The position numbers and the translations under genes were made by a program. A DNA stretch of 64,000 nt from NCBI RefSeq assembly GCF_017352115.1, contig NZ_CP071448.1:2875001-2939000 (forward strand), in the 5' to 3' direction. Each line of letters starts with the position of its first letter. Positions within the stretch are counted from its first letter, which is position 1. Below, one piece after another: positions 18,778 through 27,190 of the stretch. Origin of the DNA: Flavobacterium endoglycinae (lineage in GTDB: Bacteria; Bacteroidota; Bacteroidia; Flavobacteriales; Flavobacteriaceae). The notes under the pieces were generated by a model. That model was not told where the DNA came from. It made no database searches and saw nothing but the letters and a program-made list of their open reading frames with translations.

Positions 18778-19641
18778 TTATCGTGATTTGAAATAGCCTA
18801 ATAGTTTGGTAACATAATTTTCGTCAACTCTGGTGTTGACAATTCCTGCTCCAGATTTACGGAAAGTATCTTTGAAATAATTCACTCTTTCCTGATAATG
18901 CTTTTCGTAATTCAATCGCACTGTTTTTGAACTCGTGTCTACCAACTGTGTTTTTCCGGTTTCGGCATCCAGCATTGTTAACATTCCTAAATTCGGAATT
19001 CTTTCTTCTCGGATGTCATACACACGAACGCCTGTAAGGTCATGCTTTTTTGAAGCAATTTTCAAACTATGCTCGTAATTATCCGACATAAAATCTGAAA
19101 TCATAAAAACAATGGCTTTCTTTTTTTGTGTTCCCGATAAGAATTTTAAAGCCTGTCCAACATCTGTTTTGTGGCTTTTTGGTTCAAACTCGATCAATTC
19201 GCGGATGATTCTCAAAACGTGCGAACGCCCTTTTTTGGGAGGAATGTATAGTTCAACATTATCCGAAAATAATATCAAACCAATTTTGTCATTATTTTGT
19301 GTAGCAGAAAAGGCCATTGTAGCCGCAATTTCGGTTACGATATCTTTTTTGAACTGGCTTTTGGAACCAAAACCTTCAGAACCCGAAATATCAACCATTA
19401 AAACCATGGTTAATTCACGTTCTTCTTCAAAAACTTTTACGTGGGCTTCGTTATAACGTGCGGTTACATTCCAATCGATGTTACGAATATCATCTCCGTA
19501 TTGGTATTGACGTACTTCGCTAAACGTCATTCCTCGTCCTTTAAATGAAGAGTGGTATTCACCCGAAAAGATATGATTGCTCAGTCTTTTGGTTTTGATT
19601 TCTATTTTCCGTACTTTTTTTAAAAGCTCTTTTGTATCCAT
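18778..19641 (-). CDS. DUF58 domain-containing protein
   Basis: VWA-like protein of 287 residues. It has the DUF58 block GRGMTFSEVRQYQYGDDIRNIDWN (about 36-60; given here as its known consensus span) and a degenerate MIDAS, DISGS, in LVMLVDISGS-like context (MVDISGSEGFGSK, about 108-120). Cytosolic DUF58 proteins are encoded next to MoxR ATPases and are thought to be their adaptors or clients. It lies 78 nt after moxR, and the gap has an inverted word repeat (GTTGATGG/CCATCAAC). It is part of the Bat transcription unit. Confidence 0.92.
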   Translation of the reverse strand: MDTKELLKKVRKIEIKTKRLSNHIFSGEYHSSFKGRGMTFSEVRQYQYGDDIRNIDWNVTARYNEAHVKVFEEERELTMVLMVDISGSEGFGSKSQFKKDIVTEIAATMAFSATQNNDKIGLILFSDNVELYIPPKKGRSHVLRIIRELIEFEPKSHKTDVGQALKFLSGTQKKKAIVFMISDFMSDNYEHSLKIASKKHDLTGVRVYDIREERIPNLGMLTMLDAETGKTQLVDTSSKTVRLNYEKHYQERVNYFKDTFRKSGAGIVNTRVDENYVTKLLGYFKSR

Positions 19642-19719
19642 TCTGATTTGGTTTATGGTTTGTGGTTGTTGGTTGATGGCGTATGAACCATCAACAAAAA
19701 ACTATCAACCATCAACTTT

Positions 19720-20724
19720 TTAAGGTACTTCAATCTCGTTTACGATTTTGTTGATAATGTCTACAGAAGTAATGTTTTCGGCTTCAGCTTCATACGTGAT
19801 TCCCACTCTGTGGCGTAAAACATCATGCACAACTGCACGAACATCTTCTGGGATTACATAGCCGCGGCGTTTGATAAAAGCGTAACACTTAGCAGCATTT
19901 GCTAAGTTGATACTTCCACGCGGAGATGCTCCAAAGCTGATAAGCGGTTTTAAATCGGCTAATTTGTATTTTTCAGGATAACGTGTAGCAAAAATGATAT
20001 CCAAAATGTATTTCTCAATTTTTTCATCCATATAAACTTCACGAACCGCTTCCTGCGCACGTAAAATTTGATCTACCGAAACTACAGGATTTACCTTTTC
20101 AAAGCTTCCTTTTAGGTTTTGGCGGATTACGAAACGTTCTTCGTCAATTTTTGGATAATCAATAACAGTTTTCAACATAAAACGGTCAACCTGTGCTTCA
20201 GGAAGCGCATATGTTCCTTCTTGTTCAACAGGGTTTTGAGTTGCTAAAACTAAAAACGGACGGTCTAATTTGAAAGTTGAATCACCAATTGTAACTTGCT
20301 TTTCCTGCATTGCCTCAAGAAGTGCAGATTGTACTTTTGCAGGAGCACGGTTGATCTCATCGGCAAGTACGAAATTGGCAAAAATTGGCCCTTTTTTAAT
20401 TGAGAATTCGTTTGCTTTAATGTTGTAAATCATGGTTCCGATAACATCGGCAGGTAATAAATCCGGCGTAAACTGGATACGGCTGAAAGAACCCTGAACT
20501 GCTTGCGATAAAGTATTAATCGCTAAAGTTTTTGCTAACCCCGGAACACCTTCTAATAAAATGTGACCCTGACCTAATAGACCGATTAATAAACGCTCGA
20601 CCATGTGTTTCTGGCCCACAATAACTTTGTTCATTTCCATTGTAAGAAGGTCTATAAAAGCACTTTCTCTCTCAATTTTTTCATTTATCGCTCTAATGTC
20701 TAAAGTCGTTGTATTTTCTTCCAT
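19720..20724 (-). CDS. moxR: MoxR-family AAA+ ATPase
   Basis: AAA+ ATPase of 334 residues started at the ATG at 20724-20722 (MEENTTTLDIRAIN). The longer frame would add 17 residues with no family support. It has Walker A GVPGLAKT, Walker B LADEINRAP, sensor 1 LATQNP and the SFGASPRGS motif, the normal order for MoxR proteins. These are chaperone-like ATPases that act on VWA-domain partners. It is the first gene of the probable moxR, DUF58, (four-helix-bundle), BatD-like, batA-batE operon running leftward. Confidence 0.95.
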   Translation of the reverse strand: MEENTTTLDIRAINEKIERESAFIDLLTMEMNKVIVGQKHMVERLLIGLLGQGHILLEGVPGLAKTLAINTLSQAVQGSFSRIQFTPDLLPADVIGTMIYNIKANEFSIKKGPIFANFVLADEINRAPAKVQSALLEAMQEKQVTIGDSTFKLDRPFLVLATQNPVEQEGTYALPEAQVDRFMLKTVIDYPKIDEERFVIRQNLKGSFEKVNPVVSVDQILRAQEAVREVYMDEKIEKYILDIIFATRYPEKYKLADLKPLISFGASPRGSINLANAAKCYAFIKRRGYVIPEDVRAVVHDVLRHRVGITYEAEAENITSVDIINKIVNEIEVP

Positions 20725-20887
20725 ATAGATATTTTTATAAACCTTGATTTTTACGCCTGTTTTTTGAGAGTGCAAATTGAATATTTTTTGAGAAGTAAGA
20801 TGTTAAAGAATGGTTAAAACTTCGACCAATAACCTAATTTTAAGGACGAATTGTGATTCTATTTTTATATTTTTAAGAACTTTGATG

Positions 20888-20914
20888 AATATGCTTTTTC
20901 AAAGCATATTTTTT
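20888..20914 (+). terminator. Hairpin with T-run in the leader of the aldo/keto reductase gene
   Basis: A perfect 10-bp stem (AATATGCTTT, 3-nt loop, complement) is followed by T6, only 24 nt before the reductase ATG at 20938. No gene ends just upstream on the plus strand. It may therefore act as an attenuator or simply insulate the gene. Confidence 0.55.
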
Positions 20915-20937
20915 ATCAAAAATAACGCATTACAACC

Positions 20938-21813
20938 ATGAGTAAAACAGCATTATCGCCTATTATTTCAGGCACTATGAATTGGGGAATCTGGGATAAA
21001 AACCTGACAACTAAAGAAATGGAAAACATGATACAAATTTGTATCGAAAACAAAATTACTACTTTTGATCACGCCGATATTTACGGAGATTATACCACCG
21101 AAGCAGATTTTGGAAAAGCTTTTAAAACAAGTAAAATTTCAAGAGAAAAATTACAGTTAATTACCAAATGCGGTATTCAGATGGTAACTGAAAACCGACC
21201 TGAAAACAAAATTAAATATTACGATTATTCTAAAGATTACATCATTAAATCTGTTGAAGGATCGTTAAAGAATTTGAAAACAGATTATGTTGATGTGTTT
21301 TTACTGCACAGACCAAGTCCCTTAATGCAGGCCGATGAAATTGCGGAAGCTGTTGAAAAATTAAAAGCCGATGGAAAAATCATCGATTTTGGGCTTTCAA
21401 ATTTCACAAGTTCTCAGACTGAATTGATCCGCCAGAAAACCGAAGTAAGCTACAATCAAGTACAGTTTTCGGCAACGCATTTTGAACCAATGGTTGACGG
21501 AAGTTTAGATTATATGCAGACACATGGAATTCGTCCGTTATCATGGAACCCGCTTGGAACTGTTTTTAGAGAAGATACGAAAAAAACACGCCGTTTGAAA
21601 AAACTGTTTTCGACCTTATTGGAGAAATATCACTTAGGCGCAGATACTCTTTTATTAGCATGGGTTTTAAAACATCCGGCTGGAGTTATTCCAATTGCTG
21701 GAACGGTTAACGTTGCCAGAATTCAATCTCTAGTAAAAGCAGCAGAATTGGAAATGGATAAAGAAGATTGGTTTTCCATCTGGACAGAAAGTATGGGCGA
21801 AGATGTGCCTTAA
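20938..21813 (+). CDS. Aldo/keto reductase
   Basis: NADPH-dependent oxidoreductase of 291 residues with a TIM-barrel fold. The catalytic tetrad is visible as Asp in DHADIYGDYTTE, Tyr in the same segment, Lys in QLITKCGIQ and His in LLHRPSPLM. GLSNFTSSQ and the C-terminal HPAGVIPIAGTVNVARIQSL (NADPH phosphate contact) follow. Sequence features suggest the YdhF-like subgroup. The substrate is unknown. The coding region is followed by tandem TTAGTGTTCAGT words and an inverted-repeat element before the SDR gene. Confidence 0.92.
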   Translation: MSKTALSPIISGTMNWGIWDKNLTTKEMENMIQICIENKITTFDHADIYGDYTTEADFGKAFKTSKISREKLQLITKCGIQMVTENRPENKIKYYDYSKDYIIKSVEGSLKNLKTDYVDVFLLHRPSPLMQADEIAEAVEKLKADGKIIDFGLSNFTSSQTELIRQKTEVSYNQVQFSATHFEPMVDGSLDYMQTHGIRPLSWNPLGTVFREDTKKTRRLKKLFSTLLEKYHLGADTLLLAWVLKHPAGVIPIAGTVNVARIQSLVKAAELEMDKEDWFSIWTESMGEDVP

Positions 21814-21819
21814 TTTCTT

Positions 21820-21850
21820 TTAGTGTTCAGTGGACAGTTAGTGTTCAGTT
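21820..21850. repeat. Tandem 12-bp word repeat
   Basis: Two copies of TTAGTGTTCAGT (21820-21831 and 21839-21850) separated by GGACAG lie directly after the reductase stop. A similar family of GTATTCAGT/GTGATCAGT words appears at 32066-32100 after porZ. Confidence 0.7.
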
Positions 21851-21868
21851 TTGTACTGAAAAAAAATA

Positions 21869-21998
21869 AACACGTAGAAACGTAGATTTTTGATGTTCTT
21901 TAAAGAGATTTTTTAGCATTTCACTTTCACATAGCTATGTGAATTGATTTAAAATAAAATGCCTTTCTAGAAAAAGCTCAACTATGTTTCTACGTGTT
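21869..21998. repeat. MITE-like 130-bp element with inverted ends
   Basis: A 17-bp terminal inverted repeat with one mismatch bounds the element: AACACGTAGAAACGTAG at 21869-21885 and CTATGTTTCTACGTGTT at 21982-21998. An exact 18-bp palindrome TTCACATAGCTATGTGAA (21926-21943) lies near its centre. It contains no reading frame. It could be a miniature element or a processed structured RNA. Confidence 0.6.
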
Positions 21999-22015
21999 AA
22001 AACAAAATATTTACA

Positions 22016-22771
22016 ATGAAAAAAACAGTTTTAATTACTGGTGCCACAAGCGGAATTGGAAAAGCAACTGCTCAGATTCTGGCAAAAAACAATTATAAAG
22101 TAGTGCTTTGCGGAAGACGTAAAGAGCGTTTACAAGAACTGGAAAACGAACTTTCGGCTTTTACCGAAGTATATTCTCTTGATTTTGATGTTCGAGATAA
22201 AGATGCCGTTATTGAAAAAATAAACGCATTGCCAGAAGCTTTTTCGGATATTGATATTTTAATTAATAATGCAGGAAATGCACATGGATTAGATCCAATT
22301 CAAACAGGAGATTTAGATGATTGGGATGCTATGATCGATATTAATGTAAAAGGACTTTTATACGTTTCGAAAGTGGTGATTCCGAAAATGACGGCTAAAA
22401 ATTCTGGACACATTATCAATATTGGATCAACGGCTGCGAAAGAAGTATATCCAAACGGAAATGTGTATTGCGGTACAAAACATGCTGTTGATGCGATTAC
22501 AGCTGGAATGCGAATTGACTTGAATCCATTTGGAATTAGAGTAGGAGCAATTCATCCTGGAATGGTATCGACAGAATTCAGCGAAGTTCGTTTTAAAGGA
22601 GATGTTGAAAGAGCTTCAAATGTATATAAAGGATTTGATCCGCTTCAAGCAGAAGATATTGCAGATATTATTCATTTTGTGGTTTCAAGACCGTATCATG
22701 TCAATATTGCTGATCTGGTTGTAATGAGTACGGCACAAGCTTCTTCGACAATTGTGAAGAAAAATATTTAA
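22016..22771 (+). CDS. SDR-family NAD(P)-dependent oxidoreductase
   Basis: Classical short-chain dehydrogenase of 251 residues. It has the cofactor motif TGATSGIGKAT (about 7-17), NNAG in ILINNAGNAHG, and the catalytic Ser-Tyr-Lys set in NIGSTAAKEVYPNGNVYCGTKHA (YxxxK). The length and the HPGMVSTEFSEVRF segment resemble the YdfG/serine-dehydrogenase-like subgroup. The substrate cannot be told. A G+C-rich hairpin follows at 22783-22813. Confidence 0.92.
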   Translation: MKKTVLITGATSGIGKATAQILAKNNYKVVLCGRRKERLQELENELSAFTEVYSLDFDVRDKDAVIEKINALPEAFSDIDILINNAGNAHGLDPIQTGDLDDWDAMIDINVKGLLYVSKVVIPKMTAKNSGHIINIGSTAAKEVYPNGNVYCGTKHAVDAITAGMRIDLNPFGIRVGAIHPGMVSTEFSEVRFKGDVERASNVYKGFDPLQAEDIADIIHFVVSRPYHVNIADLVVMSTAQASSTIVKKNI

Positions 22772-22782
22772 GAAGATTTATT

Positions 22783-22820
22783 GAAAGAGGCGCACAACAA
22801 TGCGTCTCTTTTCAGGTTTT
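22783..22820 (+). terminator. Intrinsic terminator after the SDR gene
   Basis: An imperfect stem GAAAGAGGCGCA with TGCGTCTCTTTTC and a 6-nt loop is followed by a weak T-rich stretch, just after the SDR stop. Confidence 0.6.
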
Positions 22821-22861
22821 AAGATTACATTTTGATTGGTTTTCCATAAATAATAAAAAGT

Positions 22862-24004
22862 ATGATTAATAAGCGCCTTTTAATAAAAAACCTACTAGCT
22901 CACAATGACGAGAGCAGTTTTTATGATAAAAAAAGGCAGCTGAATCTGCATTCGAGAGAAGGTAAAGCTAAATTTTTAAAGCACATCTGCGCGCTTTCCA
23001 ATTCAAATCCTGCAAACAACTCTTATATTGTTGTAGGTGTTGAAGATCAGGATAACGAAATTGTAGGCGACGATTTTTTTGACGACAGCCGAATACAAAA
23101 TCTCGTTAATGCTTTCCTCGAAAATCCTCCTAAAATTCAATATGAAAACGTTCCATTTCCGAATCTTCCAAAAGATAGAGTAATCGGTCTTGTAACTATA
23201 AAACCCAAAAGCCAGGTTTCGTTTTTCAAAAAAGGCATTCATACCATTTTAGCAAACACCGTTTTTATTCGTATTGGCAGTAATTCTGTTCCAGTCGAGG
23301 AAGGCACAGAAATCGAGAAGAATTATCAAAATACAGAAACCGTAATCGGAATCGAAAACAGTTCTCGAAACAGTATTCAATATACACTTGACGGCGTAAT
23401 TGATTTTATGAATTTCAGGCACAAAGACATGGCGCCAAGATACCGTGTTTTTAAAGAACTGTTTGTGATTTGCTGGGCGGGAGTTCCTAAAAAATCCAGA
23501 GATAAGACCTTTTTATCACGTGTCGATATTGAGTTGATTAACGAACAGGTTAAGCTTTTTTATTCGGCTCAAGATGTAGTGACTATAGTGTATAATGATG
23601 ATAGTTTTACGATTACAGAATATGTTCCTTTAGGACTAAATGATAAAACGAGTTATTATCCTTTAGAAGAACAAACCATCCACTTTTTTGATAATGGTTA
23701 TTATAAAATTGACCGTCAAATACTTTTTCAGCCTCCAGAATTTAATCGAAAAATGCTCTTTCATATTTACAATTCAAATCTGGCTTTGCTTCAAAAATTG
23801 GATAAAGGAATCGCTTTATCTGATCGAGAATTAAAAGATCTGGCAAATCTGCCTTCGACTTTTATGATTTGTTATTTAAATGGTTTTGAAGATGCTCGAC
23901 AAAGATTAATCGATGCCAAATTGCTTTTAAAACCTTTTGGGAATGTGTATTCGTCTTTTAAAGAAGCTTTACGAGTTTTAAGGAAGATGAAATATGATGT
24001 TTAA
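22862..24004 (+). CDS. AlbA_2/Schlafen-like domain ATP-binding protein
   Basis: Protein of 380 residues. The N-terminal third (about 15-145) follows the AlbA_2/divergent-AAA pattern: a core of LKHICALSNSNPANNSYIVVGVEDQDNEIVG, then FLENPPKIQYENVPF, then IGLVTIKPKSQ. This domain occurs in putative transcription regulators and in Schlafen-like nucleic-acid binders. The C-terminal half is not recognised. It stands alone between the SDR gene and a minus-strand pair, and the downstream gap carries repeat relics. The role is unknown. Confidence 0.72.
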   Translation: MINKRLLIKNLLAHNDESSFYDKKRQLNLHSREGKAKFLKHICALSNSNPANNSYIVVGVEDQDNEIVGDDFFDDSRIQNLVNAFLENPPKIQYENVPFPNLPKDRVIGLVTIKPKSQVSFFKKGIHTILANTVFIRIGSNSVPVEEGTEIEKNYQNTETVIGIENSSRNSIQYTLDGVIDFMNFRHKDMAPRYRVFKELFVICWAGVPKKSRDKTFLSRVDIELINEQVKLFYSAQDVVTIVYNDDSFTITEYVPLGLNDKTSYYPLEEQTIHFFDNGYYKIDRQILFQPPEFNRKMLFHIYNSNLALLQKLDKGIALSDRELKDLANLPSTFMICYLNGFEDARQRLIDAKLLLKPFGNVYSSFKEALRVLRKMKYDV

Positions 24005-24083
24005 TGAAGATGCAAAGGTTCAGAGTTACAAAGTGGCAAAGATGCAAAGGGTTTCTGTATAGACACACTGCAACGTCTAACGC

Positions 24084-24150
24084 ATTTTTGAATTGCCTCC
24101 AGCTTTAGCTGGAGATGCAATTTGTAGATATAAAGGCTTTAGCCAAAATT
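24084..24150. repeat. GCCTCCAGC...GGCTTTAGCC hairpin repeat, copy 1
   Basis: The stretch TTTTTGAATTGCCTCC leads into an 18-bp palindrome CTCCAGCTTTAGCTGGAG (24097-24114). About 20 nt later comes the mini-hairpin GGCTTTAGCC (24135-24144). The same order recurs at 55211-55280. Confidence 0.7.
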
Positions 24151-24216
24151 CTATTTTGCAATTTAATTACCCTAGGATGTGACTTCGCGTAAATCGTATT
24201 ACAAAATAGGGTTATG

Positions 24217-24654
24217 TCAAATTATATATCCTAATTTCTTGCAGGCAGATAAAAAATCCAATCGAAATGCGATCACATTAAAGCCCTCTAATTTCTTCTG
24301 CTTTTCTTCTAAAACCTGAGTTGATTTATACAATAGTTCAAATACATAGGAACAAATTTCTTCTTCTGATGATAGTATTTGCAACTTTACAAAATCGGGC
24401 CTAACAGTGTAATGACCCACATTATAGGAGTAAAATTCTGTGAATGAAGAGGGAATTCCTACTCTTTTTTGAAATCTAAATGGATATGTTTTGTGATCTT
24501 CAATAAGTTGAAAGTCTATCCATAGATGTTCCATAGAACCGCCATAATCTTTATGTAATTCATTTTCAAGATTGCCAATATGTTTATTGATTATTGTGGC
24601 GATTTTACGTGTATAATCGCTATCTGTCATATTTGCATTAAAGGATACTTCCAA
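24217..24654 (-). CDS. Hypothetical protein, probable 3' part of a split gene
   Basis: Unrecognised protein of up to 145 residues if it starts at the TTG at 24654 (a GGAGAA lies 4 nt before it); the first ATG is at 24630 (MTDSDYTRKIATIINKHIG). It reads in the same frame as the 107-residue frame just upstream. The 22 codons between the upstream stop (TAA at 24723-24721) and this TTG are also coding-like (...NRIRPSGEPL). One nonsense change could therefore have cut a single gene of about 275 codons. No domain recognised. If translated alone, the start is uncertain. Confidence 0.5.
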   Translation of the reverse strand: MEVSFNANMTDSDYTRKIATIINKHIGNLENELHKDYGGSMEHLWIDFQLIEDHKTYPFRFQKRVGIPSSFTEFYSYNVGHYTVRPDFVKLQILSSEEEICSYVFELLYKSTQVLEEKQKKLEGFNVIAFRLDFLSACKKLGYII

Positions 24655-24720
24655 AGGTTCTCCAGATGGTCTTATACGATTTTCTGGAAAATTTCTGATG
24701 ATTCCAGTTTTTAATATTCC

Positions 24721-25044
24721 TTATGATGAACAAAACATAATTTTTGTGAAAGATTTATCCATTATAGCAAGTTCTTTTTTGTGAAGAATCTTACCAATTT
24801 CATCGGCTGCGGTTGATTTTTGAACTAATGAACTATCTTTTGCTGAAATGCATAGGTAGACTCCATCCTCTAAAAAAAAGTTCTTTAGTATATCATTAAT
24901 TATTTTAGGCTCAAAATCTTCATTAATTCCGTAATTAAACCATTTTATGGAGTCTTCACTTTGGGCTAATTGACCCTTTTCGTCAAGCCAGTTAGATAAA
25001 TCAAATTTACTATTGTAAAATCTGAATAATTGTTTTGAATCCAT
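24721..25044 (-). CDS. Hypothetical protein, probable 5' part of a split gene
   Basis: Unrecognised protein of 107 residues beginning MDSKQLFRFYNSKFDLSNWL at the ATG at 25044. It ends at a TAA (24723-24721) that lies in frame with the following 145-residue reading frame, so it may be the front half of a disrupted gene. Acidic, no signal peptide or membrane segment. The closest upstream gene is the DUF3298 lipoprotein, 75 nt away in the same direction. Confidence 0.55.
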   Translation of the reverse strand: MDSKQLFRFYNSKFDLSNWLDEKGQLAQSEDSIKWFNYGINEDFEPKIINDILKNFFLEDGVYLCISAKDSSLVQKSTAADEIGKILHKKELAIMDKSFTKIMFCSS

Positions 25045-25118
25045 TCTAAAATATATTTGTGGGTGTCTTTAATATGCAAAGACAGACAAATATAAGAATT
25101 TTCTTTAATTATGTTTTC

Positions 25119-25862
25119 TTATTGAAATTTCAAATATTTCTTCACTTTATCATACGGAAAAAGGATTTCTTTTGGACCGTCAGCATAAGAAGCGGCTTCG
25201 TATGAGTTGTAATATAAAAGAAGACCTCCAGAAGTATAAAAAATGTTTTGCGAGAGTTGGAATTTGTCATTTTCAAACATTAATCCTGTTGCATTTATAT
25301 TGGCTTTTGCGGGGATTTTATATTTGGCTCTGAATTCTTTTTCGGCGAAAGCCTTAAATGCTTTTTCATCTTTAAACAATTGATCGTTAAAAATGAATTT
25401 TCCAGTTTTTTTATCAAATAGTAAAGATCGGAATCCTTGATAACCGTGAGCGCCGCCTGTAAAAGTATAATGGTCAATTTTGATATTTATAATCTGATCT
25501 GATTCAAATTCTACATTGCCCGTTATTTTTCCTTCCCAGCCAAAAGTATCATGCGGGAATTTTTTGTGCATTTCTTCATAAGAGGCAATAAACGATTTGG
25601 TCAATGATTGGTAATCATTCACTTTTGTTGAGTCCTCTCCAAAATAAACAATTTCTTTTATGACATTAAAAACTTTTTTGTTGATACTGTCAGCAACAAC
25701 TTTTTTATTTTTGGCAATTGGTACTTCAATTGAGATATTTGGGCAGTCCGTTTTGCACGGAATTGTGGATTTTTCTTCAAATGCTTCATTTTCAAATGAA
25801 AGCTCTTTTTTGCAACTTGTAAAAATCAAACACAATAAGATTATAAATATGTAATTTTTCAT
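25119..25862 (-). CDS. DUF3298/DUF4163 lipoprotein (RsiV-like)
   Basis: Lipoprotein of 247 residues. The signal MKNYIFIILLCLIFTSC ends in a lipobox cysteine at 17. The mature part shows a DUF4163-like region (about 45-130) and a DUF3298 core with the diagnostic YTFTGGAHGYQGFRSLLFDKKTGK (about 137-160) followed by LFKDEKAFKAFAEKEF. Related domains occur in RsiV anti-sigma factors, but no sigma gene is adjacent and no transmembrane helix is present. A periplasmic surface lipoprotein of unknown role is most likely. Confidence 0.82.
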   Translation of the reverse strand: MKNYIFIILLCLIFTSCKKELSFENEAFEEKSTIPCKTDCPNISIEVPIAKNKKVVADSINKKVFNVIKEIVYFGEDSTKVNDYQSLTKSFIASYEEMHKKFPHDTFGWEGKITGNVEFESDQIINIKIDHYTFTGGAHGYQGFRSLLFDKKTGKFIFNDQLFKDEKAFKAFAEKEFRAKYKIPAKANINATGLMFENDKFQLSQNIFYTSGGLLLYYNSYEAASYADGPKEILFPYDKVKKYLKFQ

Positions 25863-25966
25863 ATCAAAAAGTGTTAATTATCTACAAAGGTAAGAAGTTG
25901 TATCTCGATAAAATAAATTAAAAAGTAAATTTGTAAAAGAATTAAGGATTTAAAATTAGTAACTAT

Positions 25967-27109
25967 ATGAAATTCAATACAAAAGTAATACACGGCGGTC
26001 AGCATCATGATCCAAGTACAGGAGCTGTTATGCCTCCGGTGTATCAAACGTCGACTTTTATTCAGACAAGTCCAGGAAAACCTCTGGCAGATTATGAATA
26101 CAGCCGCGCATCAAACCCAACTCGTACGGCTTTAGAAAATGCTTTGGCAAGTATTGAAAATGGAACACGCGGACTGGCTTTTTCATCTGGTCTTGCCGCA
26201 ACCGACTGTATTTTGAGATCGTTTAAAGCAGGCGACGAAGTTATTGCAATGGACGATTTGTATGGAGGAACTTACCGTATGTTCTCGAGAATATATAAGG
26301 ATTCAGGAATTAAATTTCATTTTGTAGATATGACCGATATTGCCAAACTGAAGTCTTTAATTAATGAAAACACAAAATTAGTCTGGGTTGAAACGCCAAC
26401 CAACCCATTAATGAAACTGGCTGATATTGCAGAAATTGCTAAAATCACAAAAGAACATAAAATCTGGTTTGCTGTCGATAATACTTTTGCAACACCTTAC
26501 CTTCAAAAACCTTTAGATTTAGGCGCTGATATTGTAATGCACTCAGCAACGAAATATTTAGGCGGACATTCTGATGTTATTGCCGGAGCTTTAATTGTAA
26601 AAGATGAAGCACTTGGAGAGCAGTTGCATTTCCAGCAGTTTGCAACTGGTGCTACTCTAGGGCCAATGGATAGTTTTTTGGTTTTAAGAGGAATCAAAAC
26701 TTTGGCTTTACGAGTACAGAGACATTGCGAAAACGGAGAAAAAATCGTAGAGTTTTTAAGCAAACATCCCAAAATTAATACGGTTTATTATCCGGGATTG
26801 GCGAATCATCCGTTTCATGAAATTGCTAAAAAACAAATGAAAGCGTTTGGCGGAATGGTTTCGTTTACTTTTAAATCAGGTAAAAAAGAAGATGCTGTTG
26901 CGTTTTTAGAAAAGCTGAAAGTATTTACTTTGGCTGAATCTTTAGGTGGAGTAGAATCTTTGGCAAATCATCCAGCTTTAATGACTCACGCTTCGATTCC
27001 AGCAGATAAAAGAGCCGAAGTTGGAATTACTGATGACTTAGTGAGATTAAGCGTTGGTATTGAAGATGCAGAAGATTTAATTGCAGATTTAGAACAAGCA
27101 TTATCTTAA
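25967..27109 (+). CDS. Cystathionine gamma-synthase/lyase family PLP enzyme
   Basis: PLP-dependent transsulfuration enzyme of 380 residues. The signature HSATKYLGGHSDVIAGA carries the Schiff-base lysine (Lys196). YEYSRASNPTRTALE binds the cofactor phosphate, and AESLGGVESLANHPALMTHASIP marks the substrate carboxylate site. It could act as cystathionine gamma-synthase, beta-lyase or gamma-lyase; sequence inspection does not separate them. It stands alone, with a strong bidirectional terminator downstream. Confidence 0.93.
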   Translation: MKFNTKVIHGGQHHDPSTGAVMPPVYQTSTFIQTSPGKPLADYEYSRASNPTRTALENALASIENGTRGLAFSSGLAATDCILRSFKAGDEVIAMDDLYGGTYRMFSRIYKDSGIKFHFVDMTDIAKLKSLINENTKLVWVETPTNPLMKLADIAEIAKITKEHKIWFAVDNTFATPYLQKPLDLGADIVMHSATKYLGGHSDVIAGALIVKDEALGEQLHFQQFATGATLGPMDSFLVLRGIKTLALRVQRHCENGEKIVEFLSKHPKINTVYYPGLANHPFHEIAKKQMKAFGGMVSFTFKSGKKEDAVAFLEKLKVFTLAESLGGVESLANHPALMTHASIPADKRAEVGITDDLVRLSVGIEDAEDLIADLEQALS

Positions 27110-27122
27110 ATAAACCTCAAAT

Positions 27123-27171
27123 AAAAATCCCAAATTCCGATTTTAATAATCTTGGAATTTGGGATTTTTTA
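27123..27171. terminator. Bidirectional intrinsic terminator
   Basis: A 16-bp stem AAAAATCCCAAATTCC with its complement and T-runs on both strands lies between two convergent genes. It shares its stem with the terminator at 10956-11002. Confidence 0.85.
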
Positions 27172-27190
27172 TATTGTAATTTTTCTAGAT

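Noticed and set aside
24000..24083. Possible small gene after the AlbA-like protein
   Set aside because: The stretch consists of CAAAG/GCAAAG words and has stops in all frames.
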